Assembly (NCBI RefSeq): GCF_945859685.1
Contig: NC_079147.1
Span: 183,503,174-183,567,173 of the forward strand
From: Eupeodes corollae
Lineage: Eukaryota; Arthropoda; Insecta; Diptera; Syrphidae
DNA: 64,000 bases
Reading direction: 5' to 3'
How positions within the stretch are numbered: position 1 is the first letter of the stretch; the number at the start of each line of letters is the position of its first letter. The notes under the pieces are model-generated. The model saw nothing but the letters and a program-made list of their open reading frames with translations. It did no database searches and had not been told where the DNA came from. The translations under genes and the position numbers were made by a program. Below are positions 48,101 to 60,337 of the stretch, piece by piece.

Positions 48101-48411
48101 AAAAAATAAATAAATTGGGTGGCGCAACAGTCCTTTGAAAACCAGGGCCTAGTGACTTACAACTCTCAACCATTCCTGTGTGCGAGTAATGTTGTCAGGA
48201 ATGGAGGGGACCTACAGTTTATATGCCGAATCCGAACGGCTAATTTGAGAAAGCACTTTTTCATGACAAGAGTTACTCTTGGAGAATTTGTCAATTCCTC
48301 GCAAGAGGCAGTACCCGTGAAAAGACTTTAGATGGCATAGGCAGGGATCGAACCCAAGACCTCTGGCATGACAGTTCAACGCACTAACCATCATGCCACG
48401 GGTACTGCCGG
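48101..48411 (-). mobile_element. tRNA-derived SINE, full-length, inside mariner-like copy E
   Basis: The 10-base duplication CTGGCTGATA lies at 48091-48100 and 48412-48421. Read on the minus strand, the head contains TGGCATGATGG (A-box-like, 48398-48388) and GGTTCGATCC (B box, 48353-48345) at tRNA spacing. The body follows, then a tail AGGACTGTTGCGCCACCC with AATTTATTTATTTTTTT. It has no coding capacity and would depend on a LINE for movement. It is younger than the element it split. Confidence 0.9.
48345..48398 (-). promoter_or_regulatory. Internal RNA polymerase III promoter of the SINE (A and B boxes)
   Basis: The A-box-like TGGCATGATGG is at 48388-48398 and the B box GTTCGATCC, a full match to GWTCRANNC, is at 48345-48353. 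They are about 35 bases apart, as in tRNA genes. Confidence 0.8.
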
Positions 48412-48729
48412 CTGGCTGATATTAACTCTTAAATTGACAATTCTGTTTATTTACGAGCCAAAAATAAGCTTCATTACTGAACACAATTTTTCGCGCGATG
48501 AACTTTCTTAACAGAGCACGCATTTTGATAATTAAATTCAATAATTTGAAAGCGTAGGTTGTTTGTAAGACGATGGTTAAATTATTGACCAAACTGAAGA
48601 TGTTTTTCAGTGAAACAAAACACGAAACGTGCATCAGCTGTTTACACCATAGCTAAAAAATCACCCTGTATTTGGATTATATTTTATTTTCTAAATGTGT
48701 CAATAAAAATGGTGTTTTTTAGACCTCTG

Positions 48730-49130
48730 GTTTTGAAAATGAAACAAAACACATATTATTGAATATTATGGCCAAGAATTTTGCTTTATGATGACAAAGA
48801 GTTTTAATAGTGTTCTTAAAACTATTTCGGGCCACGGTCAAAGGGACCAATTTTTGACAACTGTTTGCAGCAATCCACAGCAAAAACTTCAAAGCAAACA
48901 ATGTAACCTCATAAATAATAGTCCAGCGGTTTTAAATCTCGCGTCCTCTGGGCTCCCAAGATAGAGTAGCCACGAGGAAGAGAGATAATGCGGTCTAAAA
49001 AAGTTTCCTTGAATATATAGATTGTTCTGTTGGCTGTACGGCATGTAACGGCCTCTCTTGTTGGTATTAATGGTCGTCCATACCAAGATCCTCCAATTAG
49101 GGCACGAAAAAGTCATGACCCATTAATTGT
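48730..49130 (-). mobile_element. Mariner-like transposase C-terminal fragment
   Basis: On the minus strand, RTANRTIYIFKETFLDRIIS (49050-48985) and a broken F-L-W-G block are followed by NSFKNTIKTLCHHKAKFLAI. This is the second-Asp to C-terminal part of the mariner-like family. It starts only about 60 bases past copy E and is a separate insertion or a rearranged piece. Confidence 0.5.
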
Positions 49131-49271
49131 AACACTATGACAGGCTTCATTTTTGATGAAATATGAACCAATACACGCTTCTTTTTTTAACTTTGTTGAA
49201 AATTAACCAAGTTAACCATTTTGGAAAAAATAATTATGAGTTCGTATATTTTGTTCGTGATTTTAAAAATA

Positions 49272-49366
49272 AATAAATTGGGTGGCGCAACAGACCGTTG
49301 AGAACTATGGCCTTGTGAATTACAACTCTCAACCATTCCTGTGTGCGAGTAATGTTGTCAGGAATG
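49272..49366 (-). mobile_element. 5'-truncated SINE with 13-bp target duplication
   Basis: The perfect duplication GATTTTAAAAATA at 49259-49271 and 49367-49379 flanks only the last 95 bases of the SINE (from GGAATGGTTGAG to the AATTTATTT tail). The tRNA head is missing. Truncation at the 5' end with an intact duplication is the signature of LINE-type target-primed reverse transcription. Confidence 0.92.
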
Positions 49367-49379
49367 GATTTTAAAAATA

Positions 49380-50395
49380 GAATAGGTTTTTCCAAGGAAA
49401 GGTTTAGTTTCGAAAATTAAAGATTATTTTTTAAAAGACGTATGTTTATTTTTAAAGAGAGATATGCAATTGGAAAACATATCCGCTAAATGGCAGCCAT
49501 TACTACGGTTGCAGCATCATATCCTTTTTATGACATTATTCCAACTAATTACCATATCTTTTTTATTTTATTAAAATCTTAAAACTATTTTAAAGCTATT
49601 GAAAAATTCTTTAAAAAAACTAGCGTCAGTTTCAAAAACTTAGAACAAATATTTTACTGGCCCAATGCGGACTTAGTTAATCTATTATCTTATAACTACT
49701 TCCTTTTGGCCTAAAAATAATTTTAATACTATATAACAATAACTTACTTTCAAACCAAGAAAATTAGAAAAGAAAATTGGTATCTTTGTCATTATTTTTT
49801 ATCTTATATAAAACTTAAAACGAAATAAAACAAAAAACCAAACTCAATACTTAAACTACTTAAACTAACCAAAACCAATTATACTACTTAAAATTACTTA
49901 AAACTACATACTTAAAAACTAGAACAGTAAGTTTGTTTTTATATTTATCGTTTCTTTAGATATTTATGTTTTTTGTGCCACCCTGACTGTCCCTGACCTA
50001 ATCCTTAAACCTATGTAAGACGGCCAAGACCAAACACCCTAGACAACGTGACATGACATGACATTCTCAATTTGAAGCCCCCAAAACTGGTTCTCCTGCC
50101 CCAACCTATCTCTTCCCTATCCCTATCGGAAACAGTCCTACTGAACCAAAGGCACTCCCTATCATGGATCAGCCTTCGATTATCTAAATAGAGGAAAGCT
50201 TCGGGCGGAATGTTGTCACTTAAACGTGCACTTTCGTAGTACTCATTGTTGGGGTACTAAGCCCCAAAAATTAAGCTGTTAGTCGACGAATTTACTCTCT
50301 TTATTTGCCAGTCGATTTGGTCCAACGATCACTAGATTTTTCCAGTTCTTTCTCGTATCCCTTGAGGCTCCATACAGCGGAGTCCTGAACAGAAT
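49380..50395. other. Probable LINE 3' UTR and flanking DNA
   Basis: ACTTAAACTAC-type runs at 49840-49925 and G-poor sequence precede (on the minus strand, follow) the LINE at 50400-51060. This probably includes its 3' UTR. No other feature is seen. Confidence 0.4.
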
Positions 50396-50399
50396 AGTT

Positions 50400-51060
50400 T
50401 CGCATTACTAAATGTTGATTTTCAACTTCCAGTCATCGCAATATTGCCGAGTCTTGTCGAAATCACCCTGCAAAAGTGTCTTGATAACATCAATTTTTGT
50501 AGCCGTTCTGTACGCAATCAATTTGTCCGGCGTACGCTATTGCCTGAGTCATACTTGCTATCAGATCACTGGTGTAATTGCTGAACAAGATCGTTGAGTT
50601 AACTGCTCATTGTTGAAGACCATTTTTAATATCAAAGATTTTGGTAGATGTTATATTGCCAATTTTGACATTAAACCGTCTACCATTAGGCATGTCAAAA
50701 ATCATACGAAACAGTGGTTTACTTATGCCAAGTCTGGCTAACTTTAGATACAGACCCTCTAACCATACGATGTCGAAGGTCTTCTCCAAGTCCACCAGAC
50801 AAGCACCCGTACATTGCCTTTTAAATTTGTTGCACTTATCGACGGGAGATTCGACGAATTGGGGTAGTCCTTTTTCCTTTTTCGGAAGAGGATGTACCAC
50901 AGCTGGCTTCCAACGGACCGGATAATATGCATTGTTCAGAACGTTGTTAAATGGAGTGGTATAAATGTCCACAGCTTTCTGAGGTAAATGTCGTCGTACA
51001 ATCCAATTAATTAGCATATTTTTGGCTCTATGTTCTCGATAACTTTAAAAATTTCATCTT
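50400..51060 (-). mobile_element. LINE remnant, RT domain with internal deletion
   Basis: The minus-strand open stretch 51017-50607 reads LINWIVRRHLPQKAVDIYTT, YYPVRWKPAVVHPLPKKEKG, GACLVDLEKTFDIVWLEGLY (palm A, first Asp as F-D-I-V-W) and LFRMIFDMPNGRRFNVKIGN. A deletion removes the fingers between the P-K-K and palm A. ILFSNYTSDL and AIAYAGQI (degenerate Y-A-D-D, catalytic Asp lost) follow near 50560-50520. This looks like an I/jockey-type element. Confidence 0.8.
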
Positions 51061-54005
51061 GAAGGCATCAAATTGATTCATACACATTGATATTTGTGTA
51101 ACTTAAATTTCAAATCTGAAGGTGTTAAATCACAATATCTTGTTAGACCCTTCCAAAGTTTTATAAATCTGTTCACATTAAAATTGAAAAATTTAATTTT
51201 GATTTTAAAAACTAATTTTCGATACCGTGAATATTTGCAATAATGAGGTTATGATTTTTAGAAAAATAGTTAATTAAGCTTAAATTTTTTGTATCGTATA
51301 CAAAAATACATATATATTCATAAAAGAACTGTTTCCATATTAACATATTAAAATTCATTAGATTACTTACGAGTTCTATGTTATGCAAAATGTACATATA
51401 TCAAAATAGCAAAACTCAACATCATCCAAAACATTACATTTTAAAATTTATAGAAATACAAGAAAAAATTCATAACATAGCAAAAACTCTCGGAACCATA
51501 TTGTTATCCTAAAGGGATTTCAAATTAGGAAAATTCGCAAACATTTGCAACATATTTTGAAGGAAGAATTATCGCATGGCTGCTTGCTCTGGCTCTAGCT
51601 CTAAAAACACTCTGTATGGACTGAATACATCTATCTATATACAATGTATGTAATATATGTATAAGGGGTGAATGTCAGATACGGGTCTTCAACTACATTT
51701 AAACCTCTCCCTCCAAACCGAAACTTCTAATAGAAAACTAACATTGTTCACTTCATTACTGCAATTCACCTTTTTTACAAATACATTTAGAAATTTTACC
51801 TTGCACAGCAAAAACACGTATTTTAACACCGAATTATATATGTATGTAGGTATAGTATAAATGTAGGTATAGACAGATGTATGCATATCAGTCGTTTAGG
51901 TCTCCCTTTTCTATACTGTGTAGCTTCTGTGTACTAAATTTTAATTCAAAAACTCATCCAACACTCATCCTATTCTAAAACCCCCATTCGAACAGACCAA
52001 AACCAACCGAAATCCGAATACCCACCAACCAACTAACCAACTTACCACCTTAACCATCATCCAGTCGAACCTTTCCCCCACCGAAGTGCACCTCACCTAA
52101 CCTCCGCCACATCGCACCGCTGAGTTGCGCTGCACTGCTCTGCTCTACTCAGCCCTGCTCTACTGTCGACCAGCAAGGCAACAACCGAAAGCATCAATTC
52201 ATTTTTGGAGCACTCGTTCCTTTTTGTTGTTGTTGTTTTTCATCCTTTTTTTGCTATTTCATGTTCCATCAGCAGTGCCAGCAGTGGGACTTCGGGCTAC
52301 GGGATCAAATCAATTGCATATCCTATGCAAGAATGCATGCATGATGCAGGAGCTTCATCCATATACCTCCATGCATATACTTTGTGTATTGGTTCACCTC
52401 CTACAGCATCGGCATCAGTTTCAGTTTCAACTTGAGTCTTCGTCCTTTTTCTATGTATGAACATAAATATATGTATATAGCCAAAGCCAGATGGTGCTGC
52501 AGGTACAACAATGTTTTAAGGGGATGTGCCCTAATTTTTTTTGAAATTTCCATTGCCCCCCCCCCCACTCCCCTGCTCACTCCTTCCTTCTCAATATTCT
52601 GCATCGCATCCGTAAATGGTTTTGCCTGCAACAAAAACAGAAATGGGAGAAAAAAAAATTAAAAATGAAAACACCCCACAGGGATATTTTCACCCCCTCC
52701 CCAAAAGCCTGCACTTCCACAGCCCCCAACATTGCTACTATACATATTTGCCAGCGGAACAGATTTAAATGAGAAACCAAACTGTCTGCAAGTTGAGCTC
52801 TCTCTCTATATGTGATATCGGTTGGTCGGTCGGCTTCGGCTTCAGCTTTATAATACCTGCCACCAGGTATACCTGCCTAGACCTACCCCCGCCCCCCACA
52901 TACTTTAGGTATTGCAATTGTGGAAATAAAACGAAAAAACAAAATTGATGGGTATTTGAAATATATCGATCATATGTAGGGTACCTTTTGCCGAACGTTT
53001 GAACAAATGATGTTGAAATTTTGCCAATAACACCAGAGTTATGCATGTTTCAATGTAGGTAGGTGTACAAGTTGCAATACATTTGAATACACACTTTTGT
53101 ATGTGCATTGCATTTGGAAAGATATTTTTATTTTGTTCACTTGTTGGAAATATTCAACTTCAATTGGTTTTTTAAATTATTCCGAGTGATACTGAAAATT
53201 GGAAGAAATTTCTTATCATAGTTTTCTACTTTAAGCCAGTTTCTTGTTCTGCATAGAATCACTATTCAGTTTCAGAACAGAATTAAAGTTATTTTGAAAT
53301 ACTACAAAAATTAGTTTTCATTACAAATTCAGTTAATTCCGTTTCGTTTCTTGATATTTGAATTAAAAATGTCCATGCATTTGAAAGGGCTCTAAATAAG
53401 TTTGCTCATGACTTTGGTCTAAGTATTTCTAGTAACTTTAACTGAATCGAAGAAAATTGGTCTATAGCCGGTGTTGTAAATTAGGTTGTCGAGTGTTGTG
53501 CCGAAACATAAAAACAATGACAAAACCCGAACTAAGAATTCAATCAAATCTTATGCTTCTGAAAAAAAACTCTAACTCCTTGGTTTTCATCAATAAACAT
53601 TTTGTATCGAGACTTTAAAAGGACTACAAAACGTCCCGTTACTGGAAATGGAGATGTTATGGTATTGGAGCTCACTCGCGTTATAACCAAACATTTTTAA
53701 TAAATCCTAAGATATTTTGTTTGCTTACTTTACTTGAAATAAAAAGAAGGCTGGTTCTAGTACTAAAGTATTTGGATTAATTGAAATGCATTTTCCTTAA
53801 GATACTGGTGTCCAGTTCGTTTCGAATAAAAAATAATATTAAGACAATTAGGTCTAACCGCATAGAACCCGAAATAAATTGAAGCCAATAGGGTAACCTT
53901 TAACCAATATTAGGTGAAATAACATCACCACTTGTCAGGCCACGAAGCTTAAAAGCTTCGTGATATGAACATCTGATATCCATATTTTCTCAGATAGTCA
54001 CGCTG
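51061..54005. other. TE-poor intronic DNA
   Basis: There is no supported gene. Pyrimidine-rich and C-rich stretches occur at 51960-52100 and 52554-52575 (11 C at 52556-52566). An 'AGGTATACCT' palindrome lies near 52864. Some 53150-54000 sequence could be old LINE 3' debris. Confidence 0.45.
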
Positions 54006-54009
54006 CTAT

Positions 54010-54900
54010 CAAATCTCTGTACTCTGTCTCTTAATTTTTTTTTTATATTGTGCGTACACTCAAGGGGATATGAATACCCTTATAATGATTAGGGAGGATA
54101 GGATTGGAAAGGAGATACCGATGCACATTGGTTTTGAACGCCTGCACATTGTAATGAGGGCGAAATATTGAGTATGGTAAATTATTCCACATTCTTGCAG
54201 TTCGACTAAAACAAGAATCTCTGTACTTTACTTTTCGTCCGAAATTGGGCTCAAGGGTAAACCGATGGGCATTCCTAAAAGAACAGGTATTTCGGTTAAA
54301 TTGTTTGAGGGGAGGAATGTAACTGGCTATTTCACTAGAACATTGTTTATGAAAATAGCGATAAAACAATGACAGACATGAAACCTTACGGCGGTGCTCA
54401 AGAGATACAAAAGCTTCAGTAAAACAACGGTCACCTATCAATTTTAGAGCTCTTTTTTTAATTTTTTCCAAGAGACTCAAATGTGTTATTGGAGCACCTG
54501 CCCAGATATGAGAATTGTACTCGATTTTCAGACTAATATAAGCTTTATAGATTGTAGCCAGATCAGAAGGGATAAAAATCTTCTTGCATCTTCAGGGAAA
54601 ATCTAAACACTTAGCAATATATTTGGCGATGTCAAATATGTGATCACTCCACAACAAATGGTTTGTAGGTAATGCACATACCTAGGACTGGAAGCTGTTC
54701 AGACTCCTCGATGCAAGAGAGGGTTACGCTTTAGTGAAGTTAGACAGCATTGAGTTTTCGAAGAATTAAATTCTACAAGGTTTTTGATTCCCCATTGGAC
54801 AATGCTGTCGAGATCAGAATTGAATGAGATTCGGAGAAAAAACGGAGCCCTGGGGCACACCAGCGTTTATTTTGTGAATATCAGATATCATACTCTATAA
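54010..54900 (-). mobile_element. LINE family-2 remnant, C-terminal region
   Basis: The minus-strand open stretch of 145 codons (54480-54043) reads KIKKRALKLIGDRCFTEAFV, SLEHRRKVSCLSLFYRYFHK, SEIASYIPPLKQFNR, FSRTARMWNNLPYSIFRPHY. Upstream, LLWSDHIFDIAKYIAKCLDF (54660-54600) is the block before it. It overlaps in family with 16440-17505. Domain function of this C-terminus is not known to me; it always follows the RT thumb in these elements. The open stretch is the longest uninterrupted transposon frame in the window. Confidence 0.82.
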
Positions 54901-54939
54901 CAGTCCGTAGCTGTTGATCATCTCTAATAGAGATGGCTC

Positions 54940-55350
54940 AACAGTTCAATATTCATCTTTGCTGGGTACCGGGCCATAGAGACATTCCAGGAAATTGTTA
55001 GCAAATCAGATCGCAAGAAATAGTACAGTAAAACCCATTCTACCATGTTTATGTCTGGTATACCAATCGCTACATGTAAACTATTGGTACTGCAGGAAGC
55101 TATGAAGAAGGAAAACAACAGGTGGAATAAAATCACCACGTGTTAGGTCACTGGCCTACGCTAGATTTAAAGCGATCAAGGTGCTTGCTATCTCTTAGCA
55201 GATTCCATATGAGCTCGATAATCGGTGTCATAACCGGGCACTATCTCATAGGAAAGCACCCCACGTGGCTAAGCGTATTCTCAAATGAATTTTGTAGAAG
55301 CTGTGTGGATGAGGAACAAGAACTTGCTCTGCTTTACCTGATATAAAAGT
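54940..55350 (+). mobile_element. LINE RNase H domain remnant
   Basis: NIHLCWVPGHRDIPGN (54950) is the last catalytic region of RNase H in LINEs (W-V-P-G-H-x-x-I-x-G-N). SIIGVITGHYLIGKHPTWLS and CRSCVDEEQELALLYL (55215-55345) follow. The head of the domain is absent. It lies directly next to an oppositely oriented LINE piece. Related fragments are at 1250-1500 and 29113-29330. Confidence 0.8.
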
Positions 55351-58300
55351 CTTAGACTTTGATCTTGTAAAACGGTTTTCCAGTTGACACTTACACCTGA
55401 TCTGGAAATTGATAATTTTCAAATTTCCATAAAAGCTGTCCAATTGGAATTGGAAAACTATTTGGAGGATGTTTTAGAAACCCATTAGAAAGCTTATAAA
55501 ATCTTTCCGGAAATATGTGACTACCAGAACAACGAAAACCAATGTACTTGATATCAGGTTGATACCTTTCGATCCACAAAAGCTAATAACTAAGTCGGCT
55601 ACTGTGGAACGTCATTAAGATATTCCAGTACTTTATTTCTCAAGGAGTACTCTTTCCTAATTTTGCACGAAAAATTATTAGTTTTTCAGGTTTTAAGCTG
55701 ACATTTTGTATTGTATTGGAGTTTGCTTATCATACTTCACTATGTACTTGAAACTTAGCAAGTAGAATTTCGTATTTCACACTTTTTTTTAAAACTTGTT
55801 CATTTCACACTTGTCAAATGCGCACGGAAATATTTTGGGAGAGCTCTAAGAGATCTACTATAAATTATTTTAATAAGAAGCGATAATTAAGCATTTGTTT
55901 ATGGTAATATTAAAACAAATTTTCGGAAATATTTCAACATTATTAAGTCGCTTGATTTTCTTGACCATACTAAGAGATTATTGATTAATAACCTATGCTA
56001 TCGAAATCTCATATCCGCATCGTTTAATTAGGCCCAAAAAGCCTAGTCATTGAAAAAAGGGTAGCTGCAAAGTTCATTTACTTTGAGCTCTTCACACAAT
56101 TGAATTCTATTTTGAAGCCCGCGTCAAGCGAATCTCTTACGCATAGCCGTAAATTAGTCCGTCACATAAACCAATGCGGAAGTTCCTACATTTTTAGAAG
56201 ACTATGGAACTCTTTTCAGTCAGTTGAGTTTGATTTTATGTACTTTCTATGTAAAATTCCTTTCGCATTTCCAAAGGTAGAGAACTTTCCCCTAATTTGT
56301 ACATCAAACGTATCCTATTACCGAATTTAATGTTTAAGTAAAGCTATTGATAAGAATTTTTTTATAAATGAGGTGATACACTTTTGAGTGGGCTTATAAT
56401 AATAAGACTGTAATAAATCAGGTCTTTAAAAAGCCTTCACCATAGACGTAAAACAAAGGTTTTTAAAGTCTTTTAAATTGTATAGACCAATTTATTAAGT
56501 AATATAACCCTAAAATCCTCTTTATGTCCTTAAAGTGAGCTAGGTTTTATACCCCATAACGTACTATGTATAATGTTTATCTTAGAAAATGCTATTCTTT
56601 CATTTTGTCCCTCTATTTATATTCTTATATATCATTGTCCTTCTTCCTTATTTGTGTCATTAAATTTTAATTGATTTTCTAATAAATATTCAATTCTATG
56701 CCTTATTTACCTCATTTGTATACATACACAAAGATACCCTTTTTTCTCTAAATAGATATAGGTACTTTCTTTTGTCACACTTCAATCCACCCCATTTAAT
56801 TTTATTCACAATTATTTTACCTATTTATTGTTTATAGGTATATAAAACATTTATGTATAAATATACTCTTTTTCTCATCTTCCCTTGAACAAAAACCATC
56901 TATTAAATTTAACAAGAGACAAGTCTTTAATTCTCATTCTCTTCCCCATCATCGCATCGTTACAATCAAACGAAAAATTTATAACAATTCCTATATAAAT
57001 ACAATCCCACTTCTGATCCATTGTAGTAACAAAAACTATGTCTCGATTTAAAGACTTGTTGTCATTTGATTCTTAACTACAGATACATAGATACCTTACC
57101 TATCTATTTATCTAACTTAATTAAATTTAGAAGTACCCTAATATACATACAGATACCTTTACGAATAAGTATCTTATAGTTTCAGAATTTTGACACAACA
57201 TATCACCTTTTAACTCGACTCTTTACCTACCTATTTTGTCATGTTATATCAATTTTCCCAAATCCAATTATATACAATCAAGCAAAGTTTGTTTCTTTTT
57301 TATACCTTTTACGACCTAAAACCTACATTTAACTCGTTCTGGGATTTCAAACAAATACACCTACATACACACCACACATACCTTTACATAACTACAAATT
57401 TAAAACAAGAAAAAAAAGCAGAAGAAGAAACTCATCGATATGGAGATTTTGACTTTCCTTGGATTTTACATTTGAACCTTTAAATCATCAAAGTCTTGTC
57501 TGTCCAGAGAGAGACCTACCTACATACATAAAATTGGCTATACCTATAGGTGGATTGCATACATAAGGTTCTTGCATAAAATTTTGTCCATAAAATGCTT
57601 CAATTAAACTTTTAGAAATGAAATGTTTGCCGGGTGAATGCAAAATGACCTGCAAAAACATTTCCCTAATTCTCGACACCCGGAAACTTCTTTCTCTTGG
57701 TGGAAGGTGAGGTATGTTCGTAGGTCCGCTTTATGGACGTATACCTTTGTGTGTTCATGATGGCAGGGCAAGTGAACCTCTTCTTGTGCTGTATGCTGAT
57801 GTACCATGTAGAGAAATGTGGTGTAAGTCGCTTCCAGACCACCATCATCAGGCGGAGGACAGAGGACGACTAGTGACGGACATAGGAATATTTAGGAGCA
57901 CAAGGTATCTTCTTTTCAAAATCTGTTCAGTTGTTTTTTTTTTTTTTGTTTTTGAATTTTTGTTTCTATCCTTTAAAGTTGCTACGTATAAAACAGCTAT
58001 GCATGTAGGTAAAAAGTGAAGGCCCAAAGTGATGTTGACTTATCACTTAGAAACGGAAGGACTTCACGTGAATATCGAGCCGACCAAAAAATACTTGGTT
58101 TTTGTGTCATATAGAAAAATTTAATTTGAGACAAGGAATATTCTTGGTCGTTGTCGTTGTCATCGTCGTCGTTGACATTGTTGGACCGGAAGGACTTTTA
58201 AACAACCCTGAACGGAGATCCGCCTCTATCGTGTAAACGTATAAAAGAGAGTAGTTTTCCAATCTACCACCCCCTTTTTGTGCCCTCGAAACTCCGCTCG

Positions 58301-60335
58301 AAACTCGAATCACCGTTATTATATGCAATCTAAAACCGCATACCACAAAACCTGACCGCACAAAATATAAATCTCATGTGACTGCGATTTTTGGAAAATA
58401 GGGTCACATCTGCTGGTTGGATGGTTGTTAGAGAGAGAATATGGGTATATGTACATATATCGTGACGGTCGGTGTTGGGATTTGGGACTTGGGAAGGCGG
58501 ATACTGGTTCTGGATAGTATATCTAACGAGTTTGAGTAGGAGAAAGGGTTTTTTGGAGGTGTATTAAATTTGTTTGTGTACCTATTTCGGAAGTTCAAAA
58601 TCTAGGCCATCACCAAATTCCCTATTATTCGTTTGGATTGGGATTTCAAACCGACACGAATGAGTTTTCTCAGTTTTCCTACATACATTTATATGTATTG
58701 TATTTCTATACCGATGTATAACCTATACACAGCTATGTGTATGTGGAGATATTTTAGATTGGGCTAAAGAGGATATGAGATACGAATAAGCTTGAGAGCA
58801 GATTAATTTCGAAATTAGGACAAAAGAGGGCAGCATTGGTAACGACGATGATGGTATCAGAGGAGTATGTGCTGATGGCCAACAGGAAGAGAAAACAAAA
58901 GATATATGAAAGAGCAAAAGAGAGAACGATATGTATAGAGAGAGACAGGTTAAATAAGAAGAGATGATCTCAGGAGGGCTTTGGTGTGAACTTATTATGA
59001 ATTGTTTGGATGGGATTTTGAGAAGGTAACGGGGAAGGGGATATGAAGGTATTTTTGTCGGGTTTTTGATGCGGGTACGGAGAACGACCAAACCAAACGC
59101 ACACGAGAGAAGCAAAGACCCGAAGAGCCTTTTGCTCTACTGCTGCTTCTGCTGCTGCATGTCCTGTGGGCAATTTGAGAAATGTTTTAATAGATTAAAG
59201 TGATGGCATTTCTAGAAAAGCTTCCAAGCATCCAAACAGCAGCAGTATAGCAAATATTTCGAATATAGCTATCTCCATATATGGTAAAGGAATTAACAAT
59301 ATAATTATGTACATATATACAAACAAGAGTGAGAGAGAGCAAAAAAAACACATTAGGAAATTGGGTATCAAGCGACTATCTTTTGGGAAATTACATCTAT
59401 ATCCTTTTTCTCTATGTATTTTAACTAAATAATTGTTTCGAATTTTATTGAGTGTTGGGATTAATATTGACAATGAGGATATTTAAGTAAGAACCAACCA
59501 ATAACAACAAAAAAATAAAATAATTAGAATTGTACAATGTGTCTCTTTCAATATCCCTACTCCCTACTTGAATATTATGCAGAGATATAGAAGATGAATT
59601 AATTAATGGCGACTTTACTGACAGATAAGACAGCAATCTGTTTGTGTGTGTTTGTTGTGGATTTAGAAGTTGTGTGTATGTATATGTAGGTGTCAAGAGA
59701 ATAATGCCACTTAATGTTTCTTGTCTTGTGAGTTGTGTCTTGTCTTGTCTTTGTCCTTTAGTATAGGTCTATCCTACTGCTACAAATAATATTGGCATCA
59801 GTTGGTTTTGGGATAATTGAAATTAAGATATGGAGAAATTGAGTATATATTATTTTAGGGAATGAGCTGACCAATTGATTACTTTAGGGAAACTTCAAAT
59901 ACATACCTCCCCCACCCCCCTACTCCCACTTGAGACTTACCACACAATACCAGGGAACGAAGGAAGAGTTGGGTAAGTTATAAGTTAGATTGAGGTCAAA
60001 TAATGGTTGAGTCATATTGAATGATCTCTGGAGGAAATGAATTTATGTAGAAATTTTGGTATTGTTGGTTGTTTTGCTTTTAGTGAAATAGGTTGAAAAA
60101 GTTGTATGTTGTTGAATGATTTTTTCTTTTTTTTTTTGTTGACAAGATGGGTAAAATAAATAAATACTAATTATCCAGCTTTTAGTTTTTCTATCAGGCT
60201 TCTTTCTATAAGCTTGGTATTTTAATGAACGTTATAATTAGTGGGTAGATGTTGAATGACCCTGGTATATAAGATTTCATCGATTTTTGATTAAGCTGAA
60301 AATCGTGTATCAATTGGTTTCGAACTTGGTATTTG
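55351..60335. other. Intronic DNA, largely TE-poor
   Basis: There is no supported gene. 55400-56340 may hold old repeat debris. AAGGAC/GTCCTT words occur at about 56526, 56637, 58057, 58190 and 59753. TC- and GA-rich tracts lie at 58720-59000, and a GTTGTCGTTGTCATCGTCGTC tract is centred on 58160. An 11-T run lies near 57934. Confidence 0.45.
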
Positions 60336-60337
60336 TA

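Larger units (their letters stand above)
47500..48668 (-). mobile_element. Mariner-like element, most complete copy (E), with nested SINE
   Basis: The ends ATGGGTGATTTTTTAAAAGC (left) and CAGGGTGATTTTTTAGCTAT (right, reverse complement) form TIRs, each flanked by TA. On the minus strand, RKIVFSNEAYFWL and VNKQNCQF (48490-48430) are the first-Asp block, here with S-N-E in place of S-D-E. After the SINE come MWFPEDGATWYTVRATIDLL (47940, second Asp), FGEHFISRSGTVNWPPRS (47850), YYFLWGYVKAHAYIDKH and EIPAEMLERVCQNLTKWM. Apart from the SINE, a few stops and missing N-terminal sequence disable it. The loss of the first Asp predicts no activity. Confidence 0.88.

Noticed and set aside
58723..59115. 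130-codon minus-strand open frame
   Set aside because: The region is GA/TC-rich low-complexity sequence; the codon content mirrors that and no domain is visible.
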